Assembly (NCBI GenBank): GCA_951802425.1
Contig: OX637796.1
Coordinates: forward strand, 1,054,001 to 1,118,000
Length of the DNA stretch: 64,000 nucleotides
From: Clavaria fumosa
Lineage: Eukaryota; Basidiomycota; Agaricomycetes; Agaricales; Clavariaceae
Reading direction: 5' to 3'
Below, one piece after another: positions 44,801-54,839 of the stretch. Every line of letters begins with the position of its first letter. Positions within the stretch are counted from its first letter, which is position 1. The notes under the pieces were generated by a model. That model worked only from the letters and a program-made list of their open reading frames with translations, did no database searches and was not told the origin of the DNA. The position numbers and the translations under genes were made by a program.

Positions 44801-45568
44801 ATAAGAAGAGTTGGATTCTTCATAAACGCCGGCTGCGATCTTTTCCCGGATTACTTTGAGAACTTCGTCGTAAATACCGGGGGGAATCGGTATATTTTTG
44901 AAGATCCAAGGGATATGTTCGACTGTCGGGATAATAATCGGATCGAAGTATTTTGCGTCGAATCGTCCTTTTTCGGTCTCTTTCCAAGCGAAGGCGTCTT
45001 CCTGGGCTTTAATAAGATGGTGAACGAGTTTTTCTTCCTCCGGCCATAAGAATCCGGTGGGGTTGGCGTTGTGCGTGTCTTTCCGGTTTTGAGTGTATCG
45101 AAGACCGGGGGTGAAATCGGGGGGATGGGTCGGAAGAGTTGGTATATCGGCTAGGGGGTCCGGGTGTCGGCGTCGGACAATCCGGAATTCTTTGGGTACT
45201 GTCGCTTTGATCGGATTGACGCGATTCGCGACTTTCTTATATTTCTTTCCCAAGTAAACTGGAAGAACGGCGTCCGTAGACAGGGAATTTATTTCGGGGG
45301 TTTTGTTGTACAAGGGGGTTGCAACATTTGGACGCGACGGTTCACGTCCGATAGCGACTGGGGAATCAGCGGAATCGAGAGAAACGTCCGAGATACTGAT
45401 ACAGGGGAAGGGGTCGAGAGAGACTGGGTTTATAAGGGAAAACGATAAGGGAACGTGAACGGAAGTAGGAAAAATGGCTGGAGTCTCGTATCTGGGTATA
45501 GCTTCTGTGTCCGCATTGATCGGAGGTAAGTCCGTTGGTTTGCGGACATTCGAGGCTCCAGCTCTCAA
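41831..45568 (-). CDS. Element A pol: RT, RNase H, integrase
   Basis: 1245-codon open frame. RT includes VHNLQPLNKITI, LDLFVSFDQR and the catalytic FVDDVAIKG (F in place of Y in YxDD, about 44455-44430). RNase H has ILAVDSSNIAVGFALF and ends with GADGLSRR. Integrase has the zinc residues HDSLGHKG with CHQCQTRQ and catalytic positions at IDTMFL, ITDNGAPF and RANGVIERAH. The C-terminus (FFGPMIVVRRTQYGAYIL) is GPY/F-like and lacks a chromodomain. The frame begins by overlapping the gag stop: TTTTTGA at 45571-45565 puts pol in the -1 frame. Its first codon is TTG, so it is made by frameshifting or reinitiation, not from its own ATG. Confidence 0.95.
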   Translation of the reverse strand: MRAGASNVRKPTDLPPINADTEAIPRYETPAIFPTSVHVPLSFSLINPVSLDPFPCISISDVSLDSADSPVAIGREPSRPNVATPLYNKTPEINSLSTDAVLPVYLGKKYKKVANRVNPIKATVPKEFRIVRRRHPDPLADIPTLPTHPPDFTPGLRYTQNRKDTHNANPTGFLWPEEEKLVHHLIKAQEDAFAWKETEKGRFDAKYFDPIIIPTVEHIPWIFKNIPIPPGIYDEVLKVIREKIAAGVYEESNSSYRSQWFCVLKKDGKSLRLVHNLQPLNKITIGDSAVPPIMEVFAESFAGRGCYGSLDLFVSFDQRSLDERSRDLTTFQTPLGAKRLTCVPMGYTNATQIMHGDVTHVLQDEIPHVTIPFVDDVAIKGPETRYELPDGTYETIPENPQIRRFVWEHLNNVNRVLQRIKKVGGTFNGKKTTICVPEAVVTGHTCTYEGRVPDASNVQRIRDWPPCKTLTDVRSFLGVCGLLRIFIKNYAVLARPLVSLTRKDVPFRFEKEEQNSMDRLKHAILNSSAIRPIDYRSGQPVILAVDSSNIAVGFALFQIGEDGIRYPSRFGSITWNEREARYSQAKIELYGLFRALRSYRIYLIGLPKFTVEMDAKFIKGMLNNPDIQPNAAMNRWIAGILLFDFDLVHIPADKHTGADGLSRRRAADGEEDTESEDHEEWIDRSYVFAMEHMNRAPDASYTSETRLAGITHTRFKVYTGSTLLNSTVPPEESPTPNESSAVLIPRSDAANKREEQIRKIESFLRNPICPSGIDANQFRRLVRSASEFFILDDKLWRRRPNGYHQVVPPDHKRLAIITEAHDSLGHKGVYVIRTRILNRFWWPVLDQDVKWFVKTCHQCQTRQIRKIFIPPTVATPAGLFRRAHIDTMFLPRARGFRLLVHARCSLSAYPEARPLRNETARLLGTFIFEDILCRWGAVEEIITDNGAPFIKALDFLKKRYGIHHIRISGYNSRANGVIERAHRSVRESLIKAADGDESKWPDVLPSVIWAERTTIQRSTGHSPFYIAHGVELLFPFDISEATYLIPTADAPMTTPELIALRARQLQKREEDLATIADKVLAARKQSVKQFIDAHRKSIIDYDFQPGSLVLIRNSAVEMELNRKTKPRFFGPMIVVRRTQYGAYILSELDGAVSKIHYAAFRIIPYYPRSQTSIPVTSIIDQTTEINEDISPYQIHEASPNSIDREDEQNQAADLSDESDNETTDDDTAETRPQRSGATRNLRPRH

Positions 45569-47562
45569 AAATCCGGATGCGGTTTCTTGTTCTTCAAGGA
45601 TTTGCGGATCGGGATTCGCTCCTTCGTTGGCACTATGATTCTTTCTCCGGTGTTTGGATCGTTGAGAATAAGGTCCTGGGCCCCGTGGGGATGGTCAATC
45701 GTTTGGGAACCGGTTAACATGAAAAACGGTCGTCCGACAAGAACCTCGCAGGGCAACGTGTCTGCTACTTGCATTTGAACATGGAATGTGCACGGACCGA
45801 TCTGTAGGGGGAAATTCTTGATGAGTCCGAGGGTCGGAGCGATGGTGCCATGAGAGGATTCCATGTGAATAACGTTCTCGGAGTGTAGTGGGTTGCCGAG
45901 TTTCTCCCAAACGTCTCTTCGCATTGCCACGATTGAGCTGCCTTGGTCGAGCAGGCACTCCGCGGCGATCCGGTTGTCCAATATCCCTTCTACGATGCGG
46001 AGCGGAGCAGCGTCGACGGCGACAACAAGATCGGAGGTGTCCGGGACCGTAATGTTTGTATAGAGCGTATCCTGTACGACGGACGCGGTGACCGGAACGC
46101 GACGAGCAGTAACCACATCCTTCATCTTTTTGCGGATGTCTCCGGAAATGGCGAGTAGTTCGCGAGGTGTGACGCGGACTGGCATGTCGAGTGCGCGATC
46201 GAATACTTGTTGAACGGTTACCGGATTTTCGATCGGAGCTTGGTAATGGTACTGGACGTCGGGTCGTTCGATTTTCTCCGGCTTTGATGGACGAGTGACC
46301 TGAGGCGGCGTAATAACAACGGCGGGTGGGGGCGGTAACCTAGATGGCTGAGGATCGGTATTCCTGGGTGTGGGTGCTTTCCTTTTGCCCTTGTCTACTT
46401 TCTTCGCGACATCGTTTGCAAAAGTGCGGACCATGTTTTCCAACACGGTATTCTCGTCATCTTCCTCGTCCGAATCGTCTTCCATGTCCGGGGGGTGAGC
46501 GGATTGTCCGATCGGCTGTGCTTCAAATACCGCGGTTGTCGCCGGTTGCGTGTTCTGGGATTGGTATGTAGCGTAGTACTTGTCGAAGCGCTCGGATAGG
46601 TTGTTCCCTGAGATAGTGCCTGGCAAATATCGTCCGGAGGGGAGACAAATCCTGCCTTCTGTGTTCCGTATACATTTGCCGGACTTAATGTATTCGAGGG
46701 CCTTCGGACAGGCACTAACAAAATGACCTATTTCCGAACAGAAATTACACGTCCGGCCTGCGGGAGAGTTCGTTGTCCGGGGAGCGGAGTGTCTTGCCGG
46801 TTCGAGAGATTGGGCTGTCAAAATCGATTCCAGGCGAGCCATTGTGGAAGCGAATGTTGCCCAGGCTGCGGACATATCAAATTCTTCCTTCTTGACTACC
46901 GGTTTCGTTTCTCTCCCGGGGGCTGAAGATGCGAGACGGACGGGTCCGGAAAGTTGATCGGTTGTCGCAGAGTGGGGGGACGTCGAGGAGAGAAGAAATT
47001 CAGCTGCACCATGTACTTCATTCATGGGGTAAGGATCCTCCGGATGGTGGTTTGGTAGTATGATAGTGAGTCGGCTTTCGATCCGACGCCTTGTATGATC
47101 CCCAAATCCGAGGATGTAAAGTCGGTTCCTGTCATTTGTGGACATACGCTGTGATGTGATCAAGTGCGAGGTGATCCGGAGAAAGTCCCGATAGTATTCT
47201 CCGTGTTCTGCGCGCGTGTAAACTCCCTTTTGGGCCGAGTCCGATATGAAACGGTCCAGGTCGGCGACGGAAAATAAGCGACCTCCATCAGATCCTGGAT
47301 AAAGTCGTCGGACGGCCGCTTTGAAGGTATCCCACGTCCATACCGGGTCCGGGTCAGGTGAAAGAGTCTCCCAGAGGAGACACGTATCGGTGTCGAGATA
47401 GTGCTTGGCGTATCGAATTAAATCGGGTTCTGGAACGTCCGGGTTGACGCCGGTGAGCACGATGTCGATGTCCTCGAAGTACCGGTTGAGGTGTGTCGGT
47501 ACTCCGTCAAAGGCAGGGGCCCCGTGGGCGCCACGGAGCGGATATCTCGGTTGGTTGGCCAT
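45565..47562 (-). CDS. Element A gag with C-terminal protease
   Basis: 665 aa from ATG 47562. The N-terminal half is capsid-like (WETLSPDPDPVWTWDTFKAA, then RLYPGSDGGRLFSVADLDRF). A zinc knuckle CNFCSEIGHFVSACP (C-x2-C-x4-H-x4-C) lies near residue 270. A low-complexity acidic part (DDSDEEDDENT) follows, then a retropepsin-like domain with AECLLDQGSSIVAM, where the catalytic triplet is D-Q-G instead of the usual D-S/T-G, and VLVGRPFF further on. The protease is therefore at the end of gag, not at the start of pol. The stop TGA at 45567-45565 overlaps the beginning of pol. Confidence 0.93.
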   Translation of the reverse strand: MANQPRYPLRGAHGAPAFDGVPTHLNRYFEDIDIVLTGVNPDVPEPDLIRYAKHYLDTDTCLLWETLSPDPDPVWTWDTFKAAVRRLYPGSDGGRLFSVADLDRFISDSAQKGVYTRAEHGEYYRDFLRITSHLITSQRMSTNDRNRLYILGFGDHTRRRIESRLTIILPNHHPEDPYPMNEVHGAAEFLLSSTSPHSATTDQLSGPVRLASSAPGRETKPVVKKEEFDMSAAWATFASTMARLESILTAQSLEPARHSAPRTTNSPAGRTCNFCSEIGHFVSACPKALEYIKSGKCIRNTEGRICLPSGRYLPGTISGNNLSERFDKYYATYQSQNTQPATTAVFEAQPIGQSAHPPDMEDDSDEEDDENTVLENMVRTFANDVAKKVDKGKRKAPTPRNTDPQPSRLPPPPAVVITPPQVTRPSKPEKIERPDVQYHYQAPIENPVTVQQVFDRALDMPVRVTPRELLAISGDIRKKMKDVVTARRVPVTASVVQDTLYTNITVPDTSDLVVAVDAAPLRIVEGILDNRIAAECLLDQGSSIVAMRRDVWEKLGNPLHSENVIHMESSHGTIAPTLGLIKNFPLQIGPCTFHVQMQVADTLPCEVLVGRPFFMLTGSQTIDHPHGAQDLILNDPNTGERIIVPTKERIPIRKSLKNKKPHPDF

Positions 47563-47951
47563 TTGTATTGGTGCGTGGGGCGGTGAGTGAACTTCGTCTG
47601 GTGAATTCTGAGGTGTTTCGGGCGGGAAATGAAGGATGTCTGGTTCAAGGGGAAGTGGTGTAAGCGGTGAGTGTGGTTGTTCGAAGGTCTGTGGTAGTGA
47701 GGGATCCGGAGTGGTGAAACTCGTGTGGGAGTAGACAATGGATGAGATACTGGGAATGTCTGATGGAAGAAGGTGGGAAGTTTCAATTACTTCTCCGGGG
47801 GGTTCGGAGGGCGGTGGTTCTGTGATCGGATTCGGGTTTCGACTTCTCAGGCGTTCGGAGCGTCGAGGCTGAGGAGCGGATGAGCCTCTGGGAATCCTTG
47901 AGGGTGGTAGTGAAGACGTCTTGTTGAACCCCTCGCGGTGGGCTCCAGAAT

Positions 47952-48869
47952 TGTAGTGGGTATTACGGTTCTTGCTGCAACTGCTTGATTACAGTCAAGT
48001 CCTTCAGGGGTTCCTGTAAGGCGTTAGAGATTCACCAAACACCCTTGAGGATGTGGAGTATGAATTCAAAATATGTGAGAAATAGAAATATACGGTGTCC
48101 GGGATATTCTGCTATGTGTCCGATAAAATCCGATAAGGATGGTGCGATAAGACGAAGGGCCGGCAACGACGGAGGCCAGCGGATCGAAGGTTGCGACGAC
48201 GGGTGAGCTTAGGTGAGGTTTCTAACAGAGAGAAGGGGTTCAGAAAGCTGTATTTCAGAGAGGTCCGGAGTGTACTTAAGTACAGTTCTGTAAGTACAGC
48301 AAATTGGAATGTACGGAAATGTCCGGAAAACACATGGAACAGCGCCATGTCGCGTGAAGGGTTACATGAAGGAGTTATATCACAAGGGAAATGAGTAGCT
48401 CGGAGGAATGAAATGTCCGATAACTAGCAAATGTCCGGACCGCTCATAAACTGAAGGAAAGTGGGGCTGGTACAGCAAAGGGGTACTAAGAACAATGGAC
48501 AAGGTACTGCAAAGGGTTTGAAACGTTTAAACGATTGAATGGTTGAAAGGGATCATAATATGAAATTTACAGCATGGTATATGAAATAAAGGAATGGGAA
48601 TGGAATAGTGTGTATGTCGAGCGCTGACCGTGCTGGAGAGGTGAAATAGAGAGGCGTGGGCGGTGTGTGAGAGCGGTGGGCTGTGATCGTCACGGGGGAT
48701 TGAAGACCGAAGTGTCCGACATCGGACATGTATCGGATACTATCGGTCGTTATCGGACGGTGTCGGATCGTTATCGGTTCGTATCGCACGTAATTTCTTT
48801 GGATCGCAAAACATCCGGATAGTCGGTATCTGTCATGTTTCCGTGTTTAGATCGCATATGGTCCTTACA
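47952..48869 (-). repeat. Element A, 5' LTR
   Basis: 918 bp, the partner of 38981-39898. It is followed directly on its right by ccggtctccgggag of the chromovirus, which gives the right-hand end of the insertion. Confidence 0.95.
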
Positions 48870-51170
48870 CCGGTCTCCGGGAGAGTGCATCTGCCTTTGT
48901 ATTCGACTTGCCAGTGCAATACTTTATCTCAAAGTCAAAGCACTGGAGCTCTCCAACCCAACGAACCTGCCTCGGCTTCAACTTCTGGGGCTTCCGGAAG
49001 TACTGGAGGTTTGCATGGTCTGTCCAGATCTCAATCGTCTCCTCTGCTCCAATGAGGTATGCTCGCCACTCGCGAAGTGCCCGAATCACAGCCAAGAACT
49101 CCTTATCGTACACATCGTAGTTCTTCTCAGCTGCAGTGAGGGCCTTGGAGATATAGTCAACAACTCTCCAGGTTCCATCCGTCTGCTGCTGCGAGAGCAC
49201 TCCACCAGTTGCCAGGTTGCTTGCATCTGTCTCTACCTTCCATCTCCCTTTGTCCTGAGGCAGAGCCAAGACCGGGGCTGATACGAGTGCCTGGCGGAGA
49301 TCTCGGAAGGCTGCTTCCTCCTCCTCCTCCCATTTCCATGGAACATTCCCAGTCAGCCGGAAGAGTGGCTTTGCCTGGGCAGAAAGATTCGGGATGTGCC
49401 AGCGGAGGTAGTTCAGCATCCCATTGAACCTCTGGACATCCTTCACATTCTTAGGACATGGCCAATCTTGGACTGCCGCACCCTTGGCCAGATCATGCTC
49501 TAGTCTGTTGTGGGAGATCTTCATCCCCAGGAAGATGATCTCACTCTTCTCAAACTCGCATTTACTGAGTTTGAGACACAACCCATTCTCTCCAAACTTC
49601 CTCAAGACCCAATCCATCCAGTACTGGTGTGTAGCCAAGTCCTCTGCAAACACAATGACATCATCCACATAGGCCCTCACATGTCCTCCTGCAATCTCCT
49701 CCCTCAACACATGATTCATGAAGCGTTGGAAGGTAGCAGGGGCATTCTGCAGTCCAAACCACATGACAGCTGGTTTGAAGAGTCCACGGGGTGTCAGGAA
49801 GGCGCAGCGGTGCTGGTGCTCGGGCCAGACCTGCATAGATGGGAAACCTCCCTTTGCATCAATCTTAGAGTAGATCGACGCTCCTTTAAGCACATCCACT
49901 GTGTCTCGGATGCGGGGGAGGGGGTACTTGTCCTTGATCAGGTGTGCATTCAGCCTCGAGTAGTCAATGATTGGCCGCAGTTTGTCCTTCTCATGTTTGA
50001 AGAAGAAGGGGCTGGCATATGGGGATTTCGAGGGCCGGATTCGTCCAGAAGCAAGCTGCTCATCCACCCAACGGTTCATCTCCACCATCTCCTGCCGTGT
50101 CAAAGAATACAGCTTGGAGGAGAGGTGCTCAGGGTCCTTTTTGAACTCGATCTTAATATCGAAGTCTGGTCGGGAGTGGGGAAGTTCATCCCACTTTGCT
50201 TCACTAAACACCAAAGGGTAGTGGCTGGGCCAATCGGGGGTAGGGCCAGAGTTGGGAAAATGGGTGTCCAGAATACTCGTGGATGCGAGGGTACTCATTT
50301 TCAGGGGTGCAGAGGCTCGAGGGGATGGGGAACACTGTGGGGGGCAGCGGGTAAGGCTCAGCTCTGCCTTCTGCCAGTCGATATCCGGGTTATGCCACTT
50401 GAGCCAGTCATGCCCAAGGATGACCTTGTGGGACTGGGTCTTTCCCAGCAGAAAGTGGATCCGCTCCTGGTGGTCACCAACTCTCACCAGCACCTCTATC
50501 CCATACCGGACCTTTCCATTCCTGTTCTGCATCCCATCCACATTATACATGGTGATTGGGTTCAGCAGGAGAGATGGCTCCAGTCCCACTCCTTTTGCCC
50601 ACTCCAAATCCATGAAGCAGTTGGTGCACCCTGAGTCAACAAGGGCCTTCATTGTGGTCCCTTTGCCAGTGCTGAAAGCCTCCAAGTGCACCTGGATGGC
50701 TAGCTCTCGTGGCACATGTTTCCGCACTTCTGGCTGCACTCTGGTTAGGCGCTCTGCCAGTCTCACTTCCTCCTTCACCTCAACCCCAATTCGGGTATGT
50801 CTCCGCTGCAAGATGGTATATCAGGGTATACTTGCAGCAGGCACAGGGACGGAAAGGGGCTGGCACACTTCTTCTCCCCAGTGGGAGTCCTCCTCTCTCT
50901 CTCACACAGCTCTATGCAGGCTCGGAGCCATGCAATCTCTTTCTCATATCCCTCTGCCATTTGGGGGGCACATGGTGCTGCCCGGGTTTGGGCCCTTGGG
51001 ACCTGCAGACGTGTATCAGGCAGGGGGCAGAAACGGACAGCATGGCCAGTCTGGTGGCATCAGAAACAACGTCTCTCATCAGCAGGGGCCCATCCTCGGG
51101 CCATGGCCACATCCGGAGTACACAGCAGAGGGGTCACAAGAGGTCGCGAAACGGTCACGGCAGGTCGCGG
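48870..51170 (-). pseudogene. Chromovirus copy 2 gag end, protease, RT and RNase H
   Basis: An open 648-codon stretch (50811 down to 48868) carries ALVDSGCTNCF (protease), YVDDVIVF (RT) and VETDASNLATGG (RNase H), and ends at the element A insertion just after DALSRRP. Upstream (51170-50830) are the gag zinc-knuckle region and the gag end. Here the C-run has four C, so gag stays open to LQVYPDIPS and overlaps pol in another frame before its own TGA. The 5' remainder of gag is cut by element B at 51171. Confidence 0.9.
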
Positions 51171-52076
51171 TGTAGTAGGCTGTACAGGTGTTGGCTGCAA
51201 ATAGGTGTTCGTGGCCGGGTTCTTCAGGGGGTCTTATTGCACAACGGGTATACTAGACAGAACCTTGGAGGATATGGAGGTTGAGTGCAAAAGGTTCAGA
51301 GAGTGAAAATATACGTTGTCCGGAGTATCCGGTATCGGATCCGATAGAGTCCGATGTTTGGATCGAAGGTTCGAGGGGCCGGCGACGACGAAGGCCAGCG
51401 GATCAATAGGTACGACAAAAGGTGAGCTTGCTAAAAATCACAGCACGATGTGGGCGTTCAAAAGCTGGATTTCCGTATAGTCCGAAGTGTGCTTAAGTAC
51501 AGTTCTGTAAGTACAGCAAATTGGAATGTCCGGAAATGTCCAGAAAACATATGGAACAGCGCCATGTCACGTGAAGGGTTACATGAGGGAGTTATATCAC
51601 AAGGGAATTGAGTAGCTTGGAGGAATGAAATGTCCGATGAGTAGCACATGTCCGGACCGCTCGTAAACTGAAGGAAAGTGGGGCTGGTACAGCAAAGGGG
51701 TATTAGGAACAATGGGCAAAGTACTGCAAAGGGTTGGAAACATTCAAATGATTGAATGGTTGAAAGGGATCACAATATGAAATTTACAGCATGTTATATG
51801 AAATAAAGGAATGGGAATGGAATAATGAGTATGTTGAGCGCTGACCATGCTGGAGTGATGAAATAGAAAGGTGTGGGCGGTGTGTGAGACCTGCGGGCTG
51901 TGATCTTCACGGGGAGTTGGAGACCGGAGAGTCCGATGTCGGATAAGTATCGGTCGTTATCGGATGGTGTCGGATTGTTATCGGATCGTATCGGACGCGA
52001 TTGCTTTGGATCCCGAAATATCCGGATGATCGGTATCTGTCATGTTTCTATGTTCAAACCGCATATTATCCTTACA
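51171..52076 (-). repeat. Element B LTR (906 bp)
   Basis: Same design as the element A LTR (TGTAGTAGGC start, CTTACA end) but clearly diverged, mainly in the first 300 bp. It is directly preceded by aggtcgcgg of the chromovirus gag and followed by the ttctcccgggggctg segment seen in A and C. Confidence 0.9.
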
Positions 52077-52236
52077 TTCTCCCGGGGGCTGAAAATGCAA
52101 CTGCCCTCGGTTGCGACCAAACAAGGCCAAATAATCGTTTGTTGATCGTGAAGTACGCGTTGTGTGGGTGCACATAGGTCCAAACACGCACTTGTGTCTT
52201 CTCCAATAACAGCAACGCATCAACCATCCAAAAAAA

Positions 52237-54605
52237 ATGGAAAACTTCGACGCTATCGTTTTCCGGAACGCGGTCCAGGCGATGACAGAGGCGCGGACCA
52301 TGGCGCTGGGTGAGGATTTACCGGAGCGGGGGCAGGACAGTGAATACGCGGAGTGGGTGCAGATATATGGGGGTGATGCGGTGTGTGGTGTTTCTTTCTT
52401 TCTTTTTGACTTTGCACTGACAAGTTTTCAGGATGATTTCCTTGCGGGCTACGTTGCCGCAATCGACGATGATGTGGAGGTGGACGAAGGACTCGTCCTC
52501 GTCACGCGAAGGCTCAAAAAGTGGCGAAGGCTCCGCGGGGACGAATGGACCGCTGAGCGGACGAGGAAACAGGAGGAGGCCGAAGCCGAACAGGAACGTG
52601 CGGACGAGGAGAGGGCGGCCGCCGAGAGGGCCGCAGCGGAGGCGGAGGCGGAGGAGAGGCGGACGGAGGCGACGAGAGCTGCCGAGAAGAGGGCGCGCCT
52701 TGCCCGAGCGCGCCTCATTGTGATCAGTGACAGCGACGATGACGGCGGGGTGGCGGCGGCAACAGCAACAACAACGACGGGGGTGGCGGAGTCCGGTGCA
52801 ATGGCAGCGGCGGAGTCCGGTGCAACGGCAGCGGCGGAGTCCGGTGCAACGGCAGCGGCGACGACGACGGTATCGCCAGACGCCGCGGAGCTGCGTGGAG
52901 ACGAGGTTGTGACTGCGGAGGAGGAGACAGGAAAGGTACGGGTGGCAGCGGCGGAAGATCGGGACGGTCTTCGGACCGTGTGGGGAACCGACGGGGTGAT
53001 GCCCATTGGTGTTATCGAGGCGGCGGCAGTGAGTGCGGTGGCCAGGGAAGGCGAGCAGACGGTCGAGGAGCCCCTCACGTTGGAGGCTCGGGTGGGCGGG
53101 TGGATGACGGCAACTCCGGTGTGGGTGGAGATGGCGAGGCGGAGGGCGGCAGAGCGGGGGCGAGGGAGGAGGAGCGGAGCGGGGGCGGACATAAAGTCCC
53201 GGGCTGCGCAGCAGCCTGGAGATAAGGTAAGTGGTCGATTAAAATGTGTGAAGGTTTAGGGTGTCTGATCTAATGAATAGGAACATGATCCGGCTTGCGA
53301 GGAGTGCACCTGGAAGCGGCGCGCGTGTTACGGAGTGGAGGGGATAGCGTGCCGGTGGTGCCAGACATACAAGGTGTCGTGCAGTCTCTCGGCTGTACGA
53401 GGTAAGTAATATTCTTTTTATTTCTTGATGAATCAATCTAAAAGGTGTGTTTCAGGGGTGAAAGCCGAGAGGGTCGCGGTGTCCGGTGCCGGAGGTAAGT
53501 CAAGAGAGTACCGGATCTGTATCGGCTAACGTGTTATGACCCCATCCGCTTGCATAAGCACTATCCCCGCCCCGGACTCCGAGCTCCGTACCAACTCCGA
53601 TCCGCTCCGCCATAACTCCGTACGCCCCGCTCCGCATCTTCATCGGACTTTACTCCGCCGACCTTCGGACCATTCGGACTTCGTTCTAGAACCTTCTCCC
53701 TCCATCCCCTCATTCTGTTCACTACTGAGAGGATACCCTTGACCCATGGGAGTCGCTTTTGTTGTTGTTTCTTTGTTCCAAGAAAATTGCACAGGCACAA
53801 GTGGTGAAACTCTCCTAGTAATTTGATAAGTACATTGTTTCACATTACTCCTATACTCTGTCCTTGCAGTATAAGTTTCCACCTGTATCTCCCTGCTCCT
53901 CAGTTCGAATATTAACGTCTCTTGATCCTAAACATCTCTGAGCTTTCGTCCTCATCGTCCTCGACGTTCTCCACGTCATCCGATCAACTCCGACCAACTC
54001 CGACGGACTCCGATCAACTTCGGAGTTTTGACTTGTGTTCTGATCCTCCCTTAGGTATTGTTCTTGTTTGATAAATAGGGACACGTATATACGCGGTGGC
54101 ACAACACATACGTTGAGGCCGCAGTCCCATAAGTCTCTCTTCCTTGTGTTTACTTCTCCATTTCCCCGATATCAGACTCCGACCGGACTCCGATAGAATA
54201 TCTCCGTTCCGCTCCGCTAACCCCTTCGCCGCTAACCTTGTTAGGACCTTGACATAACGTAGCAGTGTAGGTCCGAAGGCGGCAGAAGCGACCGTGAGCA
54301 AAAGGCCGAGGCGAGGTGCAACGCGGGTACCGGTTCGCAAGGAGACGACGCCGGAGGAGGAGGAGGAGGAGGAGGATGAAATTGAAGATGACAGCGTGGA
54401 GCTGGTGGAGGAGCCGTCAGCGAAGAGGAGGAAGGCGGAGGCAGGCCCTAGCCAGAAGGGAAAGGAGCGGGAGACGGCGGCGGGACCATCGGTCAGAGAG
54501 GCGCTGGAGCAGGCGCTCCAGATGATGGAGAGGGGGGCCGACCAGGTGAAAGCCGGAGCCGAGTTGCTCCGGATGCTTCTCCTTGGTGAGCGCCTTACTG
54601 TATAA
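52237..54605 (+). CDS. Element B antisense accessory gene (Zn2Cys6-type), intron carries a solo LTR
   Basis: Orthologue of the element A gene: ATG at 52237 and the same exon order. The first intron (52384-52437, gtgtgt...cag) happens to be readable in frame. The cysteine cluster exon begins at 53282 and keeps all six cysteines (CEEC, then C after six residues, CRWC, and the final C) although intervening residues differ (TWKRRA versus TRKWRA). The last intron, starting at the gtaagt near 53493, is enlarged by the 723-bp solo LTR and ends at gtag before GTCCGAAG (about 54271). The last exon ends at TAA 54603-54605 after REALEQALQMMERGADQVKA. The frame is maintained despite divergence. Confidence 0.75.
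53532..54254. mobile_element. Solo LTR (723 bp) with 5-bp target duplication
   Basis: Begins TGTTATGACC and ends CCTTGACA. The five bases TAACG occur at 53527-53531 and again at 54255-54259, while elements A and C have a single copy of the corresponding intron region. The segment is unusually rich in actccg/ctccgatc motifs and has no coding frame. It lies in the last intron of the element B accessory gene. The parent retrotransposon family is not otherwise represented in the window. Confidence 0.85.
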
Positions 54606-54839
54606 GTATTGTATTTATATATATATTTTTCTTTTTCCCATTTGCTATATTATGTCGTGCTAGAAAAGTGAGTGAGGGATGTAAGAAAATGGTTAAAGAA
54701 ACGTCTGGTATAAAGTTTGGACTTGTCCGAAATTTCAATTTATTTTATTTTTATTTTTTTTGGGCGATTTTCTGTGTGGAACTTCAAAGGAAATCAATGT
54801 AAATTATAGGGGACTAAGAGATACGATGGAGGAAAGTGC

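Larger units (their letters stand above)
38981..48869 (-). mobile_element. Element A: complete Ty3/gypsy retrotransposon with an antisense accessory gene
   Basis: 9889 bp with 918-bp LTRs at both ends, TG...CA termini, and CCGG duplicated immediately outside (38977-38980 and 48870-48873). In element orientation (minus strand) the order is 5' LTR, leader (47951-47563), gag, pol, a 225-bp spacer with a T25 tract (41749-41773), the accessory gene on the other strand, a short purine run (gggagaa), then the 3' LTR. A candidate primer binding site TGGAGCCCACCGCGAGGGG lies just inside the 5' LTR at about 47930-47948. The LTRs look identical over the parts I compared, and gag, pol and the accessory ORFs are open, so this is a recent and potentially autonomous copy. 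Confidence 0.95.
37170..51170 (-). mobile_element. Chromovirus (Ty3/gypsy) copy 2, minus strand, interrupted by element A and element B
   Basis: Same family as copy 1, in reverse. From the left: 3' LTR 37170-37458; chromodomain and integrase 37459-38980; element A (38981-48869) inserted between the RNase H end and integrase; RNase H, RT, protease and part of gag at 48870-51170; then element B. The joint at element A is exact: the pol sequence reads across catagtccgg/tctccggg with CCGG duplicated. Copy 2 is older than its inserts and has several frameshifts in the integrase part. Its 5' LTR must lie beyond element B, outside the window. It sits in the accessory ORF of Gypsy family 2. Confidence 0.92.

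Noticed and set aside
52449..53192. Long minus-strand open frame (about 247 codons) opposite the element B accessory gene
   Set aside because: It is the reverse-strand shadow of a GC-rich, Ala/Glu-rich coding exon; its product is Ser/Ala/Pro low complexity, and it is not kept at that length in elements A and C.
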